Shown here: one piece after another, positions 5,654-6,664 of the stretch
Layout: the number at the start of each line of letters is the position of its first letter
Position numbering within the stretch: position 1 is the first letter of the stretch
Made by a program: the position numbers and the translations under genes
DNA from: an uncultured Sphingobacteriia bacterium
GTDB taxonomy: Bacteria; Bacteroidota; Bacteroidia; Chitinophagales; Chitinophagaceae
NCBI GenBank assembly: GCA_945957225.1
Contig: CAMFKK010000139.1
Span: 1-6,664 of the forward strand
Length of the DNA: 6,664 nucleotides
Direction of reading: 5' to 3'
Notes under the pieces: model-generated
Told to the model about the DNA's origin: nothing
What the model saw: only the letters and a program-made list of their open reading frames with translations
The model's database searches: none

Positions 5654-5809
5654 TTATTTTAATCCTTTTTCGCTAGAAACAGTTAGTTTCTTGCGACCCT
5701 TCGCTCTACGGCTAGCCAATACTTTGCGGCCGTTGGCAGACTCCATACGTTTGCGGAAACCGTGAACGGTTTTTCTGCGACGTTTGTGTGGTTGGAATGT
5801 ACGTTTCAT
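5654..5809 (-). CDS. rpmH: 50S ribosomal protein L34
   Basis: A 51-residue, highly basic protein of the large ribosomal subunit. It starts MKRTFQPHKRRRKTVHGFRK, continues RMESANGRKVLASRRAKGRK and ends KLTVSSEKGLK. It has the universal L34 features (MKRT-FQP, HGFR-RM, GR-VL-RRR-KGR) and the Bacteroidota-style C-terminal extension LTVSSEKGLK. Length and start are normal. The gene has its own strong promoter upstream, a leader with a possible upstream ORF that stops one base before this ATG, and a terminator after it. The order rpmH-rnpA-yidD is widespread in bacteria; dnaA, often found upstream of rpmH elsewhere, is not here, and murI takes that place. Confidence 0.97.
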   Translation of the reverse strand: MKRTFQPHKRRRKTVHGFRKRMESANGRKVLASRRAKGRKKLTVSSEKGLK

Positions 5810-5810
5810 T

Positions 5811-5852
5811 TTATCGATTTTTTACTAACCCGGTAATATTGTTACGTTTCAT
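5811..5852 (-). CDS. Possible 13-codon leader ORF ahead of rpmH
   Basis: On the - strand, an ATG at 5852-5850 opens a frame encoding MKRNNITGLVKNR, which stops with TAA at 5813-5811, a single base before the rpmH ATG. Its first ten bases, ATGAAACGTA, are identical to the first ten of rpmH, 43 bases downstream and in another frame. It lies inside the predicted rpmH leader, after a small hairpin. It could be a regulatory leader peptide or a chance ORF; nothing here proves translation. Confidence 0.3.
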   Translation of the reverse strand: MKRNNITGLVKNR

Positions 5853-5856
5853 GCCT

Positions 5857-5872
5857 GCAGTCACCATACTGC
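5857..5872 (-). promoter_or_regulatory. Small hairpin in the rpmH leader
   Basis: On the - strand, GCAGT (5872-5868) pairs with ACTGC (5861-5857) around a 6-base loop. It is about 10 bases inside the predicted transcript start and 4 bases before the leader ORF start. A 5-bp stem is modest and its role is unknown. Confidence 0.3.
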
Positions 5873-5889
5873 TGCTTGTGAAAGGACGG

Positions 5890-5921
5890 CAAAGGTAATG
5901 GTTGTGTTGGAAACTGGCAAA
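5890..5921 (-). promoter_or_regulatory. rpmH promoter, Bacteroidota primary sigma type
   Basis: On the - strand, TTTG (5921-5918) is followed after exactly 20 bases by TACCTTTG (5897-5890), matching the Bacteroidota -33 (TTTG) and -7 (TAnnTTTG) elements at consensus spacing. Transcription should start near 5882-5885, giving a leader of about 75 bases before the rpmH ATG. This is the best promoter in the window. Confidence 0.7.
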
Positions 5922-5929
5922 GGAATATC

Positions 5930-5953
5930 AAAAAAAGCCCTAAAAAAATGGGC
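5930..5953 (-). terminator. Possible second terminator upstream of the rpmH promoter
   Basis: On the - strand, GCCC (5953-5950) pairs with GGGC (5940-5937) around a T-rich 9-base loop, followed by a run of T (5936-5931). It lies between murI and the rpmH promoter, so it could stop murI transcripts. The stem is only 4 bp, so the call is weak. Confidence 0.35.
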
Positions 5954-5982
5954 AAATCCTTTCATATGGCGGCTTTCAGCGT

Positions 5983-5999
5983 AAAATTGAGCCAATTTT
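5983..5999. repeat. Perfect inverted repeat AAAATTG-AGC-CAATTTT
   Basis: Seven-base arms (5983-5989 and 5993-5999) match perfectly around AGC, in the gap between murI and rpmH. With a one-base bulge the match extends by two more pairs (GT with AC). It has no T-run after it on the - strand, so it is not an evident terminator. It may be an operator-like site or a minor hairpin in the murI 3' region. Confidence 0.45.
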
Positions 6000-6018
6000 C
6001 ACCCCGATGACCATACTC

Positions 6019-6037
6019 AAAAGGCTAAATTAAGCCT
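6019..6037 (-). terminator. Probable weak murI terminator overlapping its stop codon
   Basis: On the - strand, AGGCT (6037-6033) pairs with AGCCT (6026-6022) around a 6-base loop, followed by TTTT (6022-6019). The first stem bases are part of the murI TAG stop. A 5-bp stem and short T-run make it a moderate candidate; the weak hairpin at 5930-5953 may back it up. Confidence 0.42.
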
Positions 6038-6664
6038 ATAAATCAACATGTTGTGAAATAACTGGCTTTCCAAAAAAATGACTGGCGTGTGCGTCAAAAT
6101 CAGCTGCCGAGTCTGTGGTGCAAAAGCTGATTTGTCCATTTTTGGAACATTTTTCAGCCATTGTTGGGTGTTTTTCCAAATATGCTACTAGACTTTTGGC
6201 TACAATCTCTCCTTGAGAAACAATACTCACCCCAGCGGGAGCAAATGCCTTGATCTTATTGATCAAAATTGGATAATGCGTACATGCCAATAAAATGGTG
6301 TCTATCTTGAGTGACTGAACCATGAGTTGGTCTAAATGCTTTTTTACAAAATAATCTGCCCCAGGCTCATTGGCAGCACCATTTTCAACCAGTGGTACCC
6401 ACATGGGGCAGGCTTCTTGAAATACCTGCATTGCTGGGAAAAATTTTTGGATCTCTATAGGATAGCTATTACTGATCACCGTTCCTTGTGTTCCCAAAAT
6501 CCCCAAATGCCCTGTGTTGGAATAATGGCCAATAATCTCTGTACTTGGTCTAATTACACCCAATACCCTTTTGAATGGATCAATCCCGGGTAAGTCTTTT
6601 TGTTGAATATTGCGCAGTGCTTTAGCAGAGGCAGTATTGCAAGCCAGAATCACCAATTCACAAC
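6036..6664 (-). CDS. murI: Glutamate racemase (5' end beyond the window)
   Basis: About 208 residues of the cofactor-independent racemase that interconverts L- and D-glutamate to supply D-Glu for peptidoglycan. Both catalytic cysteines of the two-base mechanism are visible: one in ELVILACNTASAKALRN at the very start of the visible part, and one in TILLACTHYPILINK. The region between them (GVIRPSTE, GILGTQGTVISNSYP, CPMWVPLVENG) is typical, and the C-terminus runs ISFCTTDSAADFDAHASHFFG to HVDL. Family length is about 265-280, so roughly 60-70 residues, including the first catalytic Asp region, lie past base 6664. The TTG at 6656-6654 is inside the conserved strand and is not a start. It reads toward rpmH with a 226-base gap that has its own signals. 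Confidence 0.95.
   Translation of the reverse strand, partial: CELVILACNTASAKALRNIQQKDLPGIDPFKRVLGVIRPSTEIIGHYSNTGHLGILGTQGTVISNSYPIEIQKFFPAMQVFQEACPMWVPLVENGAANEPGADYFVKKHLDQLMVQSLKIDTILLACTHYPILINKIKAFAPAGVSIVSQGEIVAKSLVAYLEKHPTMAEKCSKNGQISFCTTDSAADFDAHASHFFGKPVISQHVDL

Noticed and set aside
5810..6035. Replication origin near rpmH
   Set aside because: There is no dnaA gene, no cluster of TTATCCACA-like boxes and no AT-rich repeat array; rpmH linkage to the origin is not general in Bacteroidota.

Overview
This looks like the end of a metagenomic or draft contig from a member of Bacteroidota, probably of the Chitinophagaceae type. The evidence is a moderate-to-low GC content, the L34 sequence (start MKRTFQPHKRRRK, end SSEKGLK), TAnnTTTG promoter -7 elements, few Shine-Dalgarno sequences, and two lipoproteins with lipoboxes ending in Cys17. 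The taxonomic call is an inference from protein style, not from a marker search. Bases 1-49 are not genomic: they read as an Illumina Nextera i5 index plus the Tn5 transposase adapter, so the natural sequence starts at about base 50.

Left part (50-2960, + strand) is a compact sugar-catabolism operon: a 5'-truncated Gfo/Idh/MocA oxidoreductase, a xylose-isomerase-like TIM-barrel protein, a small lipoprotein cytochrome c and a secreted DUF1080 (3-keto-disaccharide hydrolase fold) protein, closed by a strong intrinsic terminator. This mix is what one expects of a C3-oxidation / 3-keto-glycoside route. An envelope redox enzyme (not in this window) would pass electrons to the cytochrome, DUF1080 would act on the keto-sugar outside the cytoplasm, and the oxidoreductase and isomerase would process the sugar products.

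Middle part (2979-4845, + strand) holds housekeeping genes in single-gene units: tadA (tRNA A34 deaminase), a Mn-type superoxide dismutase with its own -7 element and a UUCG hairpin after it, and an unrecognised 204-residue lipoprotein.

Right part (4864-6664, - strand) reads murI (5' end cut by the window edge), rpmH, rnpA and yidD. rnpA and yidD overlap by ATGA. rpmH has a textbook Bacteroidota promoter (TTTG-N20-TACCTTTG), a leader with a hairpin and a possible 13-codon upstream ORF that begins with the same 10 bases as rpmH itself, and a strong terminator between rpmH and rnpA. The T-tract of that terminator runs into a TAnnTTTG element just ahead of the rnpA start. dnaA and yidC are not present here. 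The longest gene-free stretch is 5810-6035 (226 bases), which holds these regulatory signals. I saw no tRNA, rRNA, CRISPR or insertion sequence.
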